Source: JANQPX01 sp039197065 (lineage in GTDB: Bacteria > Pseudomonadota > Alphaproteobacteria > Geminicoccales > Geminicoccaceae). Taken from it: a DNA stretch of 48,994 nucleotides. Positions 25,898-34,804 of this stretch are shown in pieces. The stretch is from the NCBI GenBank assembly GCA_039197065.1, contig JBCCUL010000047.1, forward strand, positions 1-48,994, read 5' to 3'. Numbering within the stretch: position 1 is the stretch's first letter; each line of letters starts with the position of its first letter. The notes beneath the pieces were generated by a model that saw only the letters and a program-made list of their open reading frames with translations, ran no database searches and had not been told where the DNA came from. The translations under genes and the position numbers were made by a program.

Positions 25898-25898
25898 G

Positions 25899-27569
25899 AT
25901 GGCTGAAGGCTTGACCCTCAATAAGATCACGTCGCAGCGGGGGATACCCGTAAGCGAAGCGGCGAAGAAGATCGCCGATCTCGGGTGGAATCCTTCCTAT
26001 GTGCAGGAAGCGATGACCTTCCCGACCGACTACAAGATCACCAAGGCGCCGAAGGACCCGATGCGCCAGGTGCTGCGTTCCTACTTCCCGATGCAGGAAG
26101 AAAAGGACAACCGCGTCTATGGCGCGCTCGATGCCGCTCTCCGCGGCGACATGTTCCGCAATGTCGAGCCGCGCTGGGTCGAGTGGATGAAGCTGTTTTT
26201 GGCGATCATCCCCTTCCCCGAAATCTCGGCGGCGCGCTCGATGGCCATGGTCGGCCGTCTGGCACCGGGCGAGGATCTCCGGACCGGCTTCACCATGCAG
26301 ATGGTCGACGAGTTCCGTCATTCGACCATCCAGATGAACCTGAAGAAGTGGTACATGGAGAACTATATCGATCCCGCCGGGTTCGATATCACCGAGGCGG
26401 CGTTCGGTAAGTGCTACGCCACCACCATCGGTCGCCAGTTCGGCGAAGGCTTCATCACCGGTGATGCGATTACGTCAGCGAACGTTTATCTGACCGTCGT
26501 CGCGGAAACCGCGTTCACCAACACGCTGTTCGTCGCCATGCCTTCCGAGGCAGCTAGAAACGGCGACTATGCGCTTCCGACCGTCTTCTTGTCGGTGCAG
26601 TCGGACGAGAGCCGTCACATCGGCAACGGCCACTCCATGCTGATGTCGATGCTCAAAGAGCCTGAGAATCATCAGCTCCTCGAGCGCGATCTTAAGTATG
26701 CGTTCTGGCAGAACCACGCGATCGTCGATGCCGCCATCGGTACGTTCATCGAATACGGCACCACCAATCGCGACAAGAACAAAGAATCTTATGCCGAAAT
26801 GTGGCACCGGTGGATCTTCGAGGACTACTACCGGACCTACATGCTGCCGCTCGAGAAATACGGCATCAAGATCCATCACGACGACGTCCACGAGGCGTGG
26901 AAGCGCATCACCGAGAAGATGTATGTCCACACCGTCGGTCAGTTCTTCGCGGTCGGTTGGCCCGTGAACTTCTGGCGCATCGAAGCGCAGACCGAGAAGG
27001 ACTTCGAGTGGTTCGAGCACAAATATCCGGGCTGGTACGCTCAGTTCGGCGAGTTCTGGAAGTGGTACGCGAAGCTTAGCAAGCCTGGTCAGAAGGTCGT
27101 GACCTTCAATGAAGAGGTCGGCTACGTCTATCCGCATCGCTGCTGGAGCTGCCTGGTGCCTTGCTTGATCCGCGAGGACATCGTGGTCGAGGAGATCGAC
27201 GGCAAGCTGCACACCTTTGCGCATGAGATCGATGCGTGGACGGTGAAGACGGCGTTTGCCGGCGAGTATGAAGGTCGCCCGACGCCGGCCATGGGTCGGT
27301 TCAGCGGCCGGCGCGAGTGGGAAACCTGCTACCACGGTTGGGATCTCGCGGATGCCATCGAGGATCTCGGCTTCGTCCGCACGGACGGCAAGACCCTCAT
27401 CCCGCAGCCGCATCTCCGCTTCGACGACAAGGAGATGTGGACGCTCGACGATGTCCGCGGTCACACGCTGATGAGCCCGCTGACGCTGCTGCGCGAAATG
27501 TCCGACGCGGATCGTGAAGCGCATATCGCCGAGTACAAGAAGGGCTTCACCATCAATCCTTGTAACTAA
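25899..27569 (+). CDS. mimA: Soluble diiron monooxygenase hydroxylase, large (alpha) subunit
   Basis: The 556-residue catalytic subunit carries the full diiron site: E108, E138-x-x-H141, E203 and E237-x-x-H240. The spacings between the four glutamates (30, 65 and 34 residues) equal those of methane monooxygenase MmoX. Sequence and operon order (A, reductase, beta, coupling protein, then amidohydrolase, DUF59, GroEL) match the MimABCD/propane-monooxygenase groups known to act on propane, acetone or phenol. GTGGAGGA precedes the ATG at 25899. The substrate here is an inference; a cluster for C3 alkane/ketone or phenol growth is likely. Confidence 0.93.
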   Translation: MAEGLTLNKITSQRGIPVSEAAKKIADLGWNPSYVQEAMTFPTDYKITKAPKDPMRQVLRSYFPMQEEKDNRVYGALDAALRGDMFRNVEPRWVEWMKLFLAIIPFPEISAARSMAMVGRLAPGEDLRTGFTMQMVDEFRHSTIQMNLKKWYMENYIDPAGFDITEAAFGKCYATTIGRQFGEGFITGDAITSANVYLTVVAETAFTNTLFVAMPSEAARNGDYALPTVFLSVQSDESRHIGNGHSMLMSMLKEPENHQLLERDLKYAFWQNHAIVDAAIGTFIEYGTTNRDKNKESYAEMWHRWIFEDYYRTYMLPLEKYGIKIHHDDVHEAWKRITEKMYVHTVGQFFAVGWPVNFWRIEAQTEKDFEWFEHKYPGWYAQFGEFWKWYAKLSKPGQKVVTFNEEVGYVYPHRCWSCLVPCLIREDIVVEEIDGKLHTFAHEIDAWTVKTAFAGEYEGRPTPAMGRFSGRREWETCYHGWDLADAIEDLGFVRTDGKTLIPQPHLRFDDKEMWTLDDVRGHTLMSPLTLLREMSDADREAHIAEYKKGFTINPCN

Positions 27570-27578
27570 CTGCCGCCG

Positions 27579-27622
27579 GCAGTCGGTCGACTTCAGGCAG
27601 GTGCCTGGAGGAGGCCGACTGC
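27579..27622 (+). other. Nested stem-loop between mimA and mimB
   Basis: GCAGTCGG (27579-27586) pairs perfectly with CCGACTGC (27615-27622), and within the loop CAGGCA pairs with TGCCTG (27594-27607). The structure begins 9 nt after the mimA stop, within a 212-nt gap in an otherwise compact operon. It has no T-run, so it looks like an mRNA processing or stabilising element that lets mimA outnumber the reductase message. Confidence 0.55.
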
Positions 27623-27683
27623 AAGCGGAGCAAGTAGAGATCAACTAACGCGTCTCAAGTAGGCCGACCGGCCGATAGACGCC

Positions 27684-27700
27684 GTTCGCCGAAAGCGAAC
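27684..27700 (+). other. Second hairpin in the mimA-mimB gap
   Basis: GTTCGC and GCGAAC pair around CGAAA, a tetraloop-like A-rich loop. It lies 81 nt before the reductase start, downstream of the nested stem-loop. Confidence 0.45.
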
Positions 27701-27781
27701 ACAGACGAGAAGACGACGTGTACCCCAGGGTCCGGATAGGGAGCGGGCCTAAGACAAATCAAGCGCGGGGACGGATCGCAG

Positions 27782-28822
27782 ATGAGCTCGAAAGAGGTCT
27801 ACACCGTACGCCTCGAGCCGGTTGGCATCGAGATTGAGGTCGAAGAAGATGAAACGGTATTGGACGCGGCGTTCCGCCAGGGGATTGCGGTTCCTCATGG
27901 CTGCAAGGAAGGTCAATGCGCCAGCTGTAAGTCGATCCTGATCGACGGCGAAGTCGATCTCAAGAAATACTCGACCTTCGCACTCAGCGACATGGAGCGC
28001 GATCAGGAACACATCCTTCTCTGCCGTACGCTGGCGTTCAGCGATCTCGAGGTCGAGCTTTTGAACTACGACGAAGAGCTGCTCGCCTACGCGATCCCAG
28101 TGAAGGACTTCGAGGGGGAGGTGACCGGCATCACGCCGCTTACCCACGACATCCGCCTGCTTGAAATCACGATCGACAAACCACTCAAATTCTGGGCGGG
28201 ACAATATGTCGACATCACCTTACCGGACCAGGCGATTACCCGCTCGTTTTCCATGGCAAATCCGCCGAGCGAGACGGAGAAGCTTGCGTTCATCATCAAG
28301 CGATATGAAGGCGGGGCCTTCTCCGGACAGCTCGACGGAGGTATCGAGCTCGGATCGAGAGTCGAGCTCCGCGGACCTTACGGCACCTGCCTCAGACGGG
28401 AAGGACGAGGAGGACCGCTGATCCTGGTGGGCGGTGGTTCCGGCATGTCCCCCCTCTGGTCGATCCTCCAGGATCACGTCGAGAGCGGCGAGGAGCGGCC
28501 GGTGCGCTTCTTCTATGGCGCGCGGACCGAAGCCGACCTGTTTCACTTGGATGAAATTCGGAAGATCGGCGAGCAACTCACGGACTTCCAGTTCATCCCG
28601 GCGCTGTCCGATCTCGGCGACGATGCGGATTGGAGCGGCGAGCGTGGGTTCATCCACGAAGTGCTGCGCGAACATATCAGCGGCTTCGATTTGGACGATG
28701 AGGGCGACGCCTATACCTGTGGGCCGCCGCCCATGATCGATGCGGTCATCCCGGTGTTGCAAATCGCGGGCCTCGATAGCGATCGCATCTTCTTCGACAA
28801 GTTCACCCAGGCCAGCGGGTAG
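27782..28822 (+). CDS. mimB: Monooxygenase reductase (2Fe-2S, FAD, NADH)
   Basis: The 346-residue protein passes electrons from NADH to the hydroxylase. Residues 1-95 are a plant-type ferredoxin with C41, C46, C49 and C81; the FAD domain has RSFSMAN (154-160), where RxFS binds the flavin; the NAD domain has GGGSGMSP (217-224) and ends with the YTCGPPPMID element that positions the nicotinamide. This N-ferredoxin/FNR order is the standard one for MmoC-like reductases. It is third-party to the hydroxylase in the typical Mim order, which places the reductase between alpha and beta subunit genes. Confidence 0.92.
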   Translation: MSSKEVYTVRLEPVGIEIEVEEDETVLDAAFRQGIAVPHGCKEGQCASCKSILIDGEVDLKKYSTFALSDMERDQEHILLCRTLAFSDLEVELLNYDEELLAYAIPVKDFEGEVTGITPLTHDIRLLEITIDKPLKFWAGQYVDITLPDQAITRSFSMANPPSETEKLAFIIKRYEGGAFSGQLDGGIELGSRVELRGPYGTCLRREGRGGPLILVGGGSGMSPLWSILQDHVESGEERPVRFFYGARTEADLFHLDEIRKIGEQLTDFQFIPALSDLGDDADWSGERGFIHEVLREHISGFDLDDEGDAYTCGPPPMIDAVIPVLQIAGLDSDRIFFDKFTQASG

Positions 28823-28866
28823 CAAGCGCTGCCCGGTGCAAGAGAGCAAAGGAAGGGGAGACTGAA

Positions 28867-29922
28867 ATGGCGACCAATCCAGCAGAAGTGAAATCGGGTG
28901 CTGCGGGTGCTGCTCAATTTGCAGACAGCGACAGCCGCAAATATCGCTACTTCGAACCGCGCGGCAAGCGGGCGACCCATTACGAAGACATGACCGTCGA
29001 TGTGCAGCCTGATCCCGAACGCTATCTGATGCAGGACTGGATCATCTCCTTCCCGGATGGCAAGGGCGCCTATGTCAAAGACGCGACCGAGGCCAAGAGT
29101 TCGAACTGGCACGCCTTCCGCGCACCCGATCAGGAGTGGGAGCGGACACACTATCAGCGCCAGTCGACCATCGAGGGCATGATCCAAAATGTGGTTCAGA
29201 ATGCTCGTCGAGCAGGTGCTGCCCAGCACTTCGACAAGGCTTGGGTGAAGGTTCTGCAGAACAATCTGGGCGCCTGGAAGCATGCGGAGTTCGGCCTCGG
29301 CACGTCGCTGATGCAAGCACAGCGCTACGGCTACACCCAGATGATCAACAACGCCGTCTTGACCAACTCCAGCTACAAGCTGCGTTTCGCTCAGGACCTC
29401 ACGCTCTACCTCGCCGAGATCGGCATGGACATCGACGGGTTCGATGACGATGCCGGCAAGAAGGCGTGGATGGAGAACGACGCGTGGACGCCGACAAGAA
29501 AAGCCGTCGAGCATATCATGGGCTCGGACGATTACTTGGAGCAGTACTTCGCGACCAATATCTGCTTCGAGCCGCTCGTCGGTGAGTTGTTCCGCTCGGG
29601 CTTCGTCATGCAATCAGCACCGTCCAACCGGGATTTCGTGACGCCTGCCGTGGTGTCCGCGGCCGAGGCCGACTTCGATCGCAATCTCGCGAACTGCACG
29701 GATCTCATCTACCTGCTCCTCAACGACGAGACGCACGCCAAGCACAACAAGAAGGTGTTCGACGGCTGGCTGAAGACGCACACTGCACTCGCGCGCGAAG
29801 CGGCGAAGAGCCTGCAACCGATCTGGTCGCAGCCCCATGGCAAGCCGATCCAGTTCACCGACGCGCAGGCGCAAAGCGAAGAGCGCCTGAAAACCATCAC
29901 CTCGCAGCTTGGCCTCGGCTGA
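28867..29922 (+). CDS. mimC: Soluble diiron monooxygenase hydroxylase, small (beta) subunit
   Basis: The 351-residue protein has the ferritin-like helical layout of the hydroxylase beta subunit (KYRYFEPRGKRATHYEDM near the start; YKLRFAQDLTLYLAEIG; QSAPSNRDFVTPAVVSAAEADF). The EXXH iron motifs are absent, as expected for this structural subunit, which together with MimA makes the alpha2-beta2 hydroxylase core. GGAAGGGGAG precedes the ATG at 28867. Confidence 0.9.
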   Translation: MATNPAEVKSGAAGAAQFADSDSRKYRYFEPRGKRATHYEDMTVDVQPDPERYLMQDWIISFPDGKGAYVKDATEAKSSNWHAFRAPDQEWERTHYQRQSTIEGMIQNVVQNARRAGAAQHFDKAWVKVLQNNLGAWKHAEFGLGTSLMQAQRYGYTQMINNAVLTNSSYKLRFAQDLTLYLAEIGMDIDGFDDDAGKKAWMENDAWTPTRKAVEHIMGSDDYLEQYFATNICFEPLVGELFRSGFVMQSAPSNRDFVTPAVVSAAEADFDRNLANCTDLIYLLLNDETHAKHNKKVFDGWLKTHTALAREAAKSLQPIWSQPHGKPIQFTDAQAQSEERLKTITSQLGLG

Positions 29923-29942
29923 CGATCAAGGAGACAGCTCTC

Positions 29943-30311
29943 ATGGCTACCAACACCGGTTACCACAGCGACACCGTCTTCAAGAAGATGGACGAGATCG
30001 AGTTCAAGGACACGATCTCCCACCAATGCGGCGTCACCATGAACGATAGCGTCGAGGCGCGCGCGATCGCCGAGCATATGGCGGATAAGCCGAACGTGAC
30101 CGTGACCTATCAGCCCGCCCTCATCCGCATCGACGGCGAAGGCACGCTCACCTTCGAGATGGAGGAAATCAGCGAGATCCTTGGCAAGGAGATGACCGTC
30201 GAGACCTTCGAGGTGAACACCTCCACCCATTACGGCCGCATGGTGAAAGTCGACGACAACACCATCCGCCTCTACGGCAACATGGAAGAAATGTTCCAGT
30301 TCATCGAATAG
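29943..30311 (+). CDS. mimD: Monooxygenase coupling (effector) protein
   Basis: The 122-residue protein is the cofactorless MmoB/DmpM-type regulator that binds the hydroxylase and couples NADH use to oxygen insertion. The conserved core is seen in CGVTMNDSVEARAIAEHMADKPNVTVTYQP followed by IRIDGEGTLTFEMEEISEILGKEMTVETFE. It begins 20 nt after mimC with an AAGGAGA site, the usual ratio-coupled position. Confidence 0.92.
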   Translation: MATNTGYHSDTVFKKMDEIEFKDTISHQCGVTMNDSVEARAIAEHMADKPNVTVTYQPALIRIDGEGTLTFEMEEISEILGKEMTVETFEVNTSTHYGRMVKVDDNTIRLYGNMEEMFQFIE

Positions 30312-30402
30312 GCGCCGCCTATTTGCGTTACTTGACGGAGACTATGGGTGGCGTCGGCGTTTGACTTGGCACCGGCGTCGCCCTTCGGGGAGGCAGCGAA
30401 AG

Positions 30403-31425
30403 ATGTATAAGACGCCAGACGGAGAAGAGATCTTCATCATCGACGGGCACACCCACATGTGGGACGGCAGCCCGGACAATCAGCGGAACGTGCACGGCAA
30501 GCAGTTCATCGAGTGCTTCTACGCCTACCACACCGCCCTCAGCCCGCCGGACGAACTCTGGACGTTGGAGCAATTCGGCAAATACGGGCCGCAGAAGATG
30601 TACAACGACCTGTTCGTCGAAGGCCCCGACGACATGGCGATCCTGCAGTCCACCTACCTGAAGGACTTCTACAAGAAGGGCTTCAACACCATCGAGCAGA
30701 ACGCCGAGGTCGCGAAAGCCTACCCCGATCGCTTCATCTGCAACGGCTCCTTCGACCCGCGCGATGGCGAGCTTGCGCTCGACTACATCCACTACATGAA
30801 AGAGACGTTCGACATCCAGGGCGTGAAGCTCTACACGGCCGAATGGAAGGGCGACAGCCGCGGCTGGAAGCTGAACGATCCGAACGCTTACCGTTGCTTC
30901 GAGCTTTGCGAAAAGCTCGGCATCAAGAACGTCCACGTGCACAAGGGCCCGACCATCATCCCCTTGTCCAAGGACGCGTTCGACGTGCATGACGTCGACC
31001 ACGCCGCCACCGACTTTCAGGGGCTGAACTGGATCATCGAGCATTGCGGCCTGCCGCGCCTCGACGACTTCTGCTGGATCGCGGTGCAGGAAACCAACGT
31101 TTATGGCGGCCTCGCCGTGGCGCTCCCGTTCATCCACGGCAAGCCCCATTACTTCAACGAGGTCATGGCCGAACTTCTCTTCTGGCTCGGCGAGGACAAG
31201 CTGCTCTACGCCAGCGACTACGCGATCTGGACGCCGAAATGGATCGTCGACAAGTTCATGGCCTGGGAGCTGCCTGACGAGATCAAGAAGGAGCGCGGCG
31301 TCGATCTCACCATGGAAGGCAAGAAGAAGATCATGGGCCTGAACGCCGCCAAACTCTACGGCATCGACATCGACGCCAAGAAAAAGAAGCTGGAAAACGA
31401 GACCATCGCCATCGCCGCGGAGTAG
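30403..31425 (+). CDS. Amidohydrolase-family protein of the monooxygenase operon
   Basis: A 340-residue Amidohydrolase_2-type TIM barrel with IIDGHTHMWDG (metal-binding HxH) near the N-terminus, then GVKLYTAEWKG, NVHVHKGPTIIP, NWIIEHCGLPRL and LLYASDYAIWTPKW with the metal-ligand Asp, all in the family order. MimABCD and propane-monooxygenase operons commonly carry this gene after the coupling protein; its role there is not established, although a hydrolytic or decarboxylase-like step on an oxidised product is possible. The ATG at 30403 has GGGGAGG upstream; a TTG at 30361 was set aside. Confidence 0.87.
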   Translation: MYKTPDGEEIFIIDGHTHMWDGSPDNQRNVHGKQFIECFYAYHTALSPPDELWTLEQFGKYGPQKMYNDLFVEGPDDMAILQSTYLKDFYKKGFNTIEQNAEVAKAYPDRFICNGSFDPRDGELALDYIHYMKETFDIQGVKLYTAEWKGDSRGWKLNDPNAYRCFELCEKLGIKNVHVHKGPTIIPLSKDAFDVHDVDHAATDFQGLNWIIEHCGLPRLDDFCWIAVQETNVYGGLAVALPFIHGKPHYFNEVMAELLFWLGEDKLLYASDYAIWTPKWIVDKFMAWELPDEIKKERGVDLTMEGKKKIMGLNAAKLYGIDIDAKKKKLENETIAIAAE

Positions 31426-31428
31426 GTC

Positions 31429-32235
31429 ATGACGATGGCATCGGATACTTTAGATCTCCGCGTTGCGGAGATCTGGAATCGCTTGAGCGAGGTGACCGAC
31501 CCGGAGCTTGACGAGCCGGTCACCGAGCTTGGCTTCGTCGAGCGGGTGGCGGTGGAAGGCGACAATGTCGAAGTCGACTTCCGGCTCCCGACCTACTGGT
31601 GCGCCGCCAACTTCGCCTTCCTCATGGTCGACGACATCCGCATCGCCGTGGAGGGTGCTGATTGGGTGTCGATGGTCAGGCCTCGCCTGCTTGATCACAT
31701 GTACGAGGACGAAGTCAACCGCGCCGTCGGTGGCGGCCGGTCGTTCAAGGAGGTGTTCGACGATCTCGGCGCCGACGACACGCTCGACGACGTCCGCAAA
31801 AAATTCCGGCTGAAGGCCTTCCAACGCCGCCAGGAAATGGTGCTGCGAGCACTTCGTAGACTTGGTTTTGACGATCGTTCGATCGTCGAGATGGATCTCG
31901 GCACACTGGAGCAGGTCGAGATCTTGGACGAGGACGGGGCCAGGCAGAAGCCTCGGTATCTTCGGATCCTGCGTGAGTTCGGCTTTGGGACGGAACCGGA
32001 TGATCCGGCGTTCGTGACGGCGCTCGGAGACCGTATCCCGGAGGACGCGTTCGAGGCGTATCTCCAAGAGCTACGCGGCGTGCGCATCAACATGGAATTC
32101 AACGGCGCGATGTGCCGGGGGCTTTTGTCGACCCGTTACAAGGAGGCGAAGCTCGACGGTGAGGAGCCGACGCTCGTCGATTTCATACACGGCAACGTTC
32201 CACCGAGGACGCCGGCCACAGCGGAGTCAACATAG
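31429..32235 (+). CDS. MIP18/DUF59-family protein of the monooxygenase operon
   Basis: The 268-residue protein has an N-terminal MIP18 (DUF59, SufT/PaaD-like) domain: IWNRLSEVTDPELDEPVTELGFV and, later, LPTYWCAANFAFLMVDDIR with the conserved cysteine. DUF59 proteins help assemble iron centres. The C-terminal 150 residues are specific to this operon type. Starting 3 nt after the amidohydrolase stop, it probably helps metallate the hydroxylase or reductase; this is an inference from context. Confidence 0.85.
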   Translation: MTMASDTLDLRVAEIWNRLSEVTDPELDEPVTELGFVERVAVEGDNVEVDFRLPTYWCAANFAFLMVDDIRIAVEGADWVSMVRPRLLDHMYEDEVNRAVGGGRSFKEVFDDLGADDTLDDVRKKFRLKAFQRRQEMVLRALRRLGFDDRSIVEMDLGTLEQVEILDEDGARQKPRYLRILREFGFGTEPDDPAFVTALGDRIPEDAFEAYLQELRGVRINMEFNGAMCRGLLSTRYKEAKLDGEEPTLVDFIHGNVPPRTPATAEST

Positions 32236-32293
32236 GCGGACCAAGTCCCAAAAAACTCGATGAAACGGGCTGCATCAGACAGGGAGGTTTGAG

Positions 32294-33922
32294 ATGGCGA
32301 AGAAACTTCTTCATGACGCGGATGCGCGGCGCGCTTTGGCGCGGGGTGTCGAACAGCTGACCAAGGCGGTCGAGAGCACGCTTGGGCCGAAGGGCATGAA
32401 TGCGATGATCGATCTGCCCGTCGGCACACCGATCGTGTCACGCGACGGCGTCAGCATCGCGGCCGAGATCGAGCTTCCCGATCGCTTCGAGAACATGGGT
32501 GCGCAGGTCGTCCGCGAAGTGTCGTACCAGACCAACGAGGTCGCAGGCGATGGCACCACCACGGCGACCGTGCTCGCGAATGCGCTCATTCAGGGTGGCG
32601 TCACCGCGCTCGAAAATGGCGCGAACGCGGTCAATCTCACCAAGGGCATCAACCAGGCGGTCGCGGTGATCGTCGATGCGCTCAAGGGATCAGCAAAGCC
32701 CGTCGCTAACGGCTCGCTGAATTCGGTCGCCTCGATTGCCGCAGGCGATGCCGGCATCGGCGCGATGGTCGCGGAAGCGATCGAGCGTGTCGGCGCGGAT
32801 GGAATCATCACCTCGGACTTCGGCGTGACGGTCGAGAACAGCCTGTCGGTGATCGAGGGCATGTCTTTCGACCGTGGTTACGTCTCCCACCACATGGTCA
32901 CCGACGTCGAGAAGATGGAGGCGGTGCTCGACAAACCCTACATCCTGCTCACCGATTTGAAGGTCAAATCCCCTGACGAACTCCAAAACATAAGAAACGC
33001 TGTCCGCGCAACGGACCGGTCCCTGCTTATTGTTGCGGAAGAGATTTCGCCCGAGGTGCTGATGACGCTGTTGAGCGAGGACGGCAAGGGCAAGGTCCTC
33101 GTCGTGCACCCGCCGGAATATGGTCATTGGCGAAAGGCGATGATGGAGGATCTGGGCATTCTGACGGGTGGGCGTGTGATTGCGCGCGATCTCGGCGGGC
33201 GGCTCGAAAACGTCATGCTCGACGATCTCGGTCAGTGCGAGCAGGTGAAGACCTCCAGCTCAGAAACCATTATTCAACGCGGGGCGGGCGATCCCGCCGC
33301 GATCGCGGCCAGGCGGGCGCAGGTGACGCGCATGTATCACGAGGCTCCGCCCAATATCGAGCAGGACAAGCTGCAGGAGCGGCTTGCGAAGCTTACCGGC
33401 GGCACGGCGGTGATCTATGCGGGCGGCGTCACGCCGGTGGAACAGAAGCGGCGCATCCAGTTGATCGACGATTCGCTGAACGCTGCACGCGCTGCTGCCG
33501 AAGAAGGCGTTGTCCCCGGCGGTGGCACCGCCCTTGCTCAAAGCGCACCCGCTCTTGAACAGCTGCTTGGCCAGACGAATGGCGATATCGGCTCAGGCGT
33601 GAAGCTGGTGCAGACCGTGCTCTCAAAGCCGGTCGCCTGCATCGCTGCGAATGCTGGCCGTGACCCTGAGTCCGTCGTTCAGCAGGTGATGCAATCACCA
33701 TCAGGCACGGGCTTCGATGCGACATCGGAGAACTTTTCGGACATGACGTCGTCAGGCGTGATCGATCCGGTGCGCGTCACCTATACGGCGCTGCAAAACG
33801 CCGCCTCGGTCGCGACCCTGGTGCTGACCACCAACACCCTGGTCGGCGACATGTCCGAAGCCCCCGACCCGACGATCGGTCCGGCTTTGGGTGGCGGCGC
33901 TGAGTATCTGGGAAGGGAATAG
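32294..33922 (+). CDS. groL: GroEL-type chaperonin dedicated to the monooxygenase (MimG-like)
   Basis: The 542-residue chaperonin retains ATP-site residues: GDGTTT (85-90) and the catalytic-aspartate context IDDSLNAARAAAEEGVVPGGG. The equatorial, intermediate and apical domains are all present. It lacks the GGM-rich tail of housekeeping GroEL and ends GGGAEYLGRE, and no groES gene is nearby. MimG-type chaperonins in these operons are needed to fold MimA, so this is most likely a client-specific paralogue. GGGAGG precedes the ATG at 32294. Confidence 0.9.
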   Translation: MAKKLLHDADARRALARGVEQLTKAVESTLGPKGMNAMIDLPVGTPIVSRDGVSIAAEIELPDRFENMGAQVVREVSYQTNEVAGDGTTTATVLANALIQGGVTALENGANAVNLTKGINQAVAVIVDALKGSAKPVANGSLNSVASIAAGDAGIGAMVAEAIERVGADGIITSDFGVTVENSLSVIEGMSFDRGYVSHHMVTDVEKMEAVLDKPYILLTDLKVKSPDELQNIRNAVRATDRSLLIVAEEISPEVLMTLLSEDGKGKVLVVHPPEYGHWRKAMMEDLGILTGGRVIARDLGGRLENVMLDDLGQCEQVKTSSSETIIQRGAGDPAAIAARRAQVTRMYHEAPPNIEQDKLQERLAKLTGGTAVIYAGGVTPVEQKRRIQLIDDSLNAARAAAEEGVVPGGGTALAQSAPALEQLLGQTNGDIGSGVKLVQTVLSKPVACIAANAGRDPESVVQQVMQSPSGTGFDATSENFSDMTSSGVIDPVRVTYTALQNAASVATLVLTTNTLVGDMSEAPDPTIGPALGGGAEYLGRE

Positions 33923-33945
33923 GCGCAGCGTGCGCCACCGTTGAC
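33922..33945 (+). repeat. 24-nt intercistronic hairpin element, copy 1
   Basis: GGCGCA-GCG-TGCGCC followed by ACCGTTGAC: two perfect 6-nt arms, a 3-nt loop and a 9-nt tail, starting at the last base of the groL stop codon. Copies 2 and 3 have the same 6+3+6+9 layout after the SDR and BLUF stop codons. Confidence 0.6.
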
Positions 33946-33997
33946 GAGAGCGATGTCGGTTAAGGACACGGAACTTACAAACAGGGAGGGATAACCC

Positions 33998-34753
33998 ATG
34001 AATGGTCAGACACTTGCTGGCAAGACGGCCATTGTTACTGGCGCCTCACGCGGTATTGGCCGTGGCATCGCGCATGCTTTGGCGAATGAAGGCGCTGATA
34101 TCGCGTTTTGCCACTACCGAGACGAAGAGAAGGCGTCGGCGACGAAGCAGGAGATCGAGGCGCTGGGGCGCAAATGCTATGCGGCCGAATGCGATGTCTC
34201 GTCTGTCTCGCAGGTACGATCCTTCTACGAGGATGCGAAGTCGACCCTGGGAGAGATTGACATCCTCGTCAACAACGCCGGCCACAACATCACCGAGAAC
34301 TTCGAGGACATCAGCGAAGAGAGCTTCGACCGCATGCTGGACGTGCATGTCAAAGGCACGTTCTTCATGGCCCAGACTGCCTATCGCGACATGAAGAAAA
34401 GAGGGTCAGGCCGCATCATCAACATCACGTCGCAGCTCGCCTACAAGGGTGCGCCCATGCTTACCCACTACGCGGCGGCCAAGGGGGCGAACGCGACGCT
34501 CACCAAGGCGCTGGCGCTGGAGTGCGCCGGCACCGGCGTGCTGGTCAACGCGGTTGCGCCAGGCGTAACCCATACCGATCTGCTGACCCCGCTCGCGGAT
34601 GAAGTCCTCGACACGCTGAAGGCTGCGATCCCGCTGGCTCGGTTTGCCCAGGTCGAAGAGATAGCGCCGGCCGTCGCCTACCTCGCCTCGCCCGCCGGCA
34701 GCTTCTTCCACGGCAGCTGCATCTCGCCCAATGGCGGCGAGGTCATGTTCTAA
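33998..34753 (+). CDS. SDR-family dehydrogenase of the monooxygenase operon
   Basis: The 251-residue protein is a complete classical SDR: TGASRGIG (14-21), NNAG (92-95), S145, Y158 and K162 (YAAAK). In many Mim or propane operons an alcohol dehydrogenase sits near this position, so oxidation of the hydroxylated product, or reduction of a keto product, is plausible. A GGGAGGG site precedes the ATG at 33998. It lies between copies 1 and 2 of the repeated hairpin. Confidence 0.88.
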   Translation: MNGQTLAGKTAIVTGASRGIGRGIAHALANEGADIAFCHYRDEEKASATKQEIEALGRKCYAAECDVSSVSQVRSFYEDAKSTLGEIDILVNNAGHNITENFEDISEESFDRMLDVHVKGTFFMAQTAYRDMKKRGSGRIINITSQLAYKGAPMLTHYAAAKGANATLTKALALECAGTGVLVNAVAPGVTHTDLLTPLADEVLDTLKAAIPLARFAQVEEIAPAVAYLASPAGSFFHGSCISPNGGEVMF

Positions 34754-34763
34754 GACAGCTACG

Positions 34764-34787
34764 GCAGCGACGCGCTGCACCGTTGAC
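34764..34787 (+). repeat. 24-nt intercistronic hairpin element, copy 2
   Basis: GCAGCG-ACG-CGCTGC followed by ACCGTTGAC, 10 nt after the SDR stop codon. The tail is identical to copy 1 although the arm bases differ, so pairing rather than sequence is kept. Confidence 0.6.
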
Positions 34788-34804
34788 TTGGGGGAGAGAC
34801 TGCT

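Noticed and set aside
25677..25898. In-frame N-terminal extension of mimA
   Set aside because: The ATG at 25899 has a strong GTGGAGGA site and gives iron-ligand positions that line up with MmoX; the extension is arginine-rich and lacks similarity to known large subunits.
26475..27644. 389-codon leftward frame opposite mimA
   Set aside because: Antisense shadow of the hydroxylase gene; no ribosome site or motif.
30312..30402. Possible fourth copy of the repeated hairpin after mimD
   Set aside because: It has a TTGACTT-like tail and GC-rich flanks but the 6-3-6 pairing is not present, so it was left out of the repeat set.
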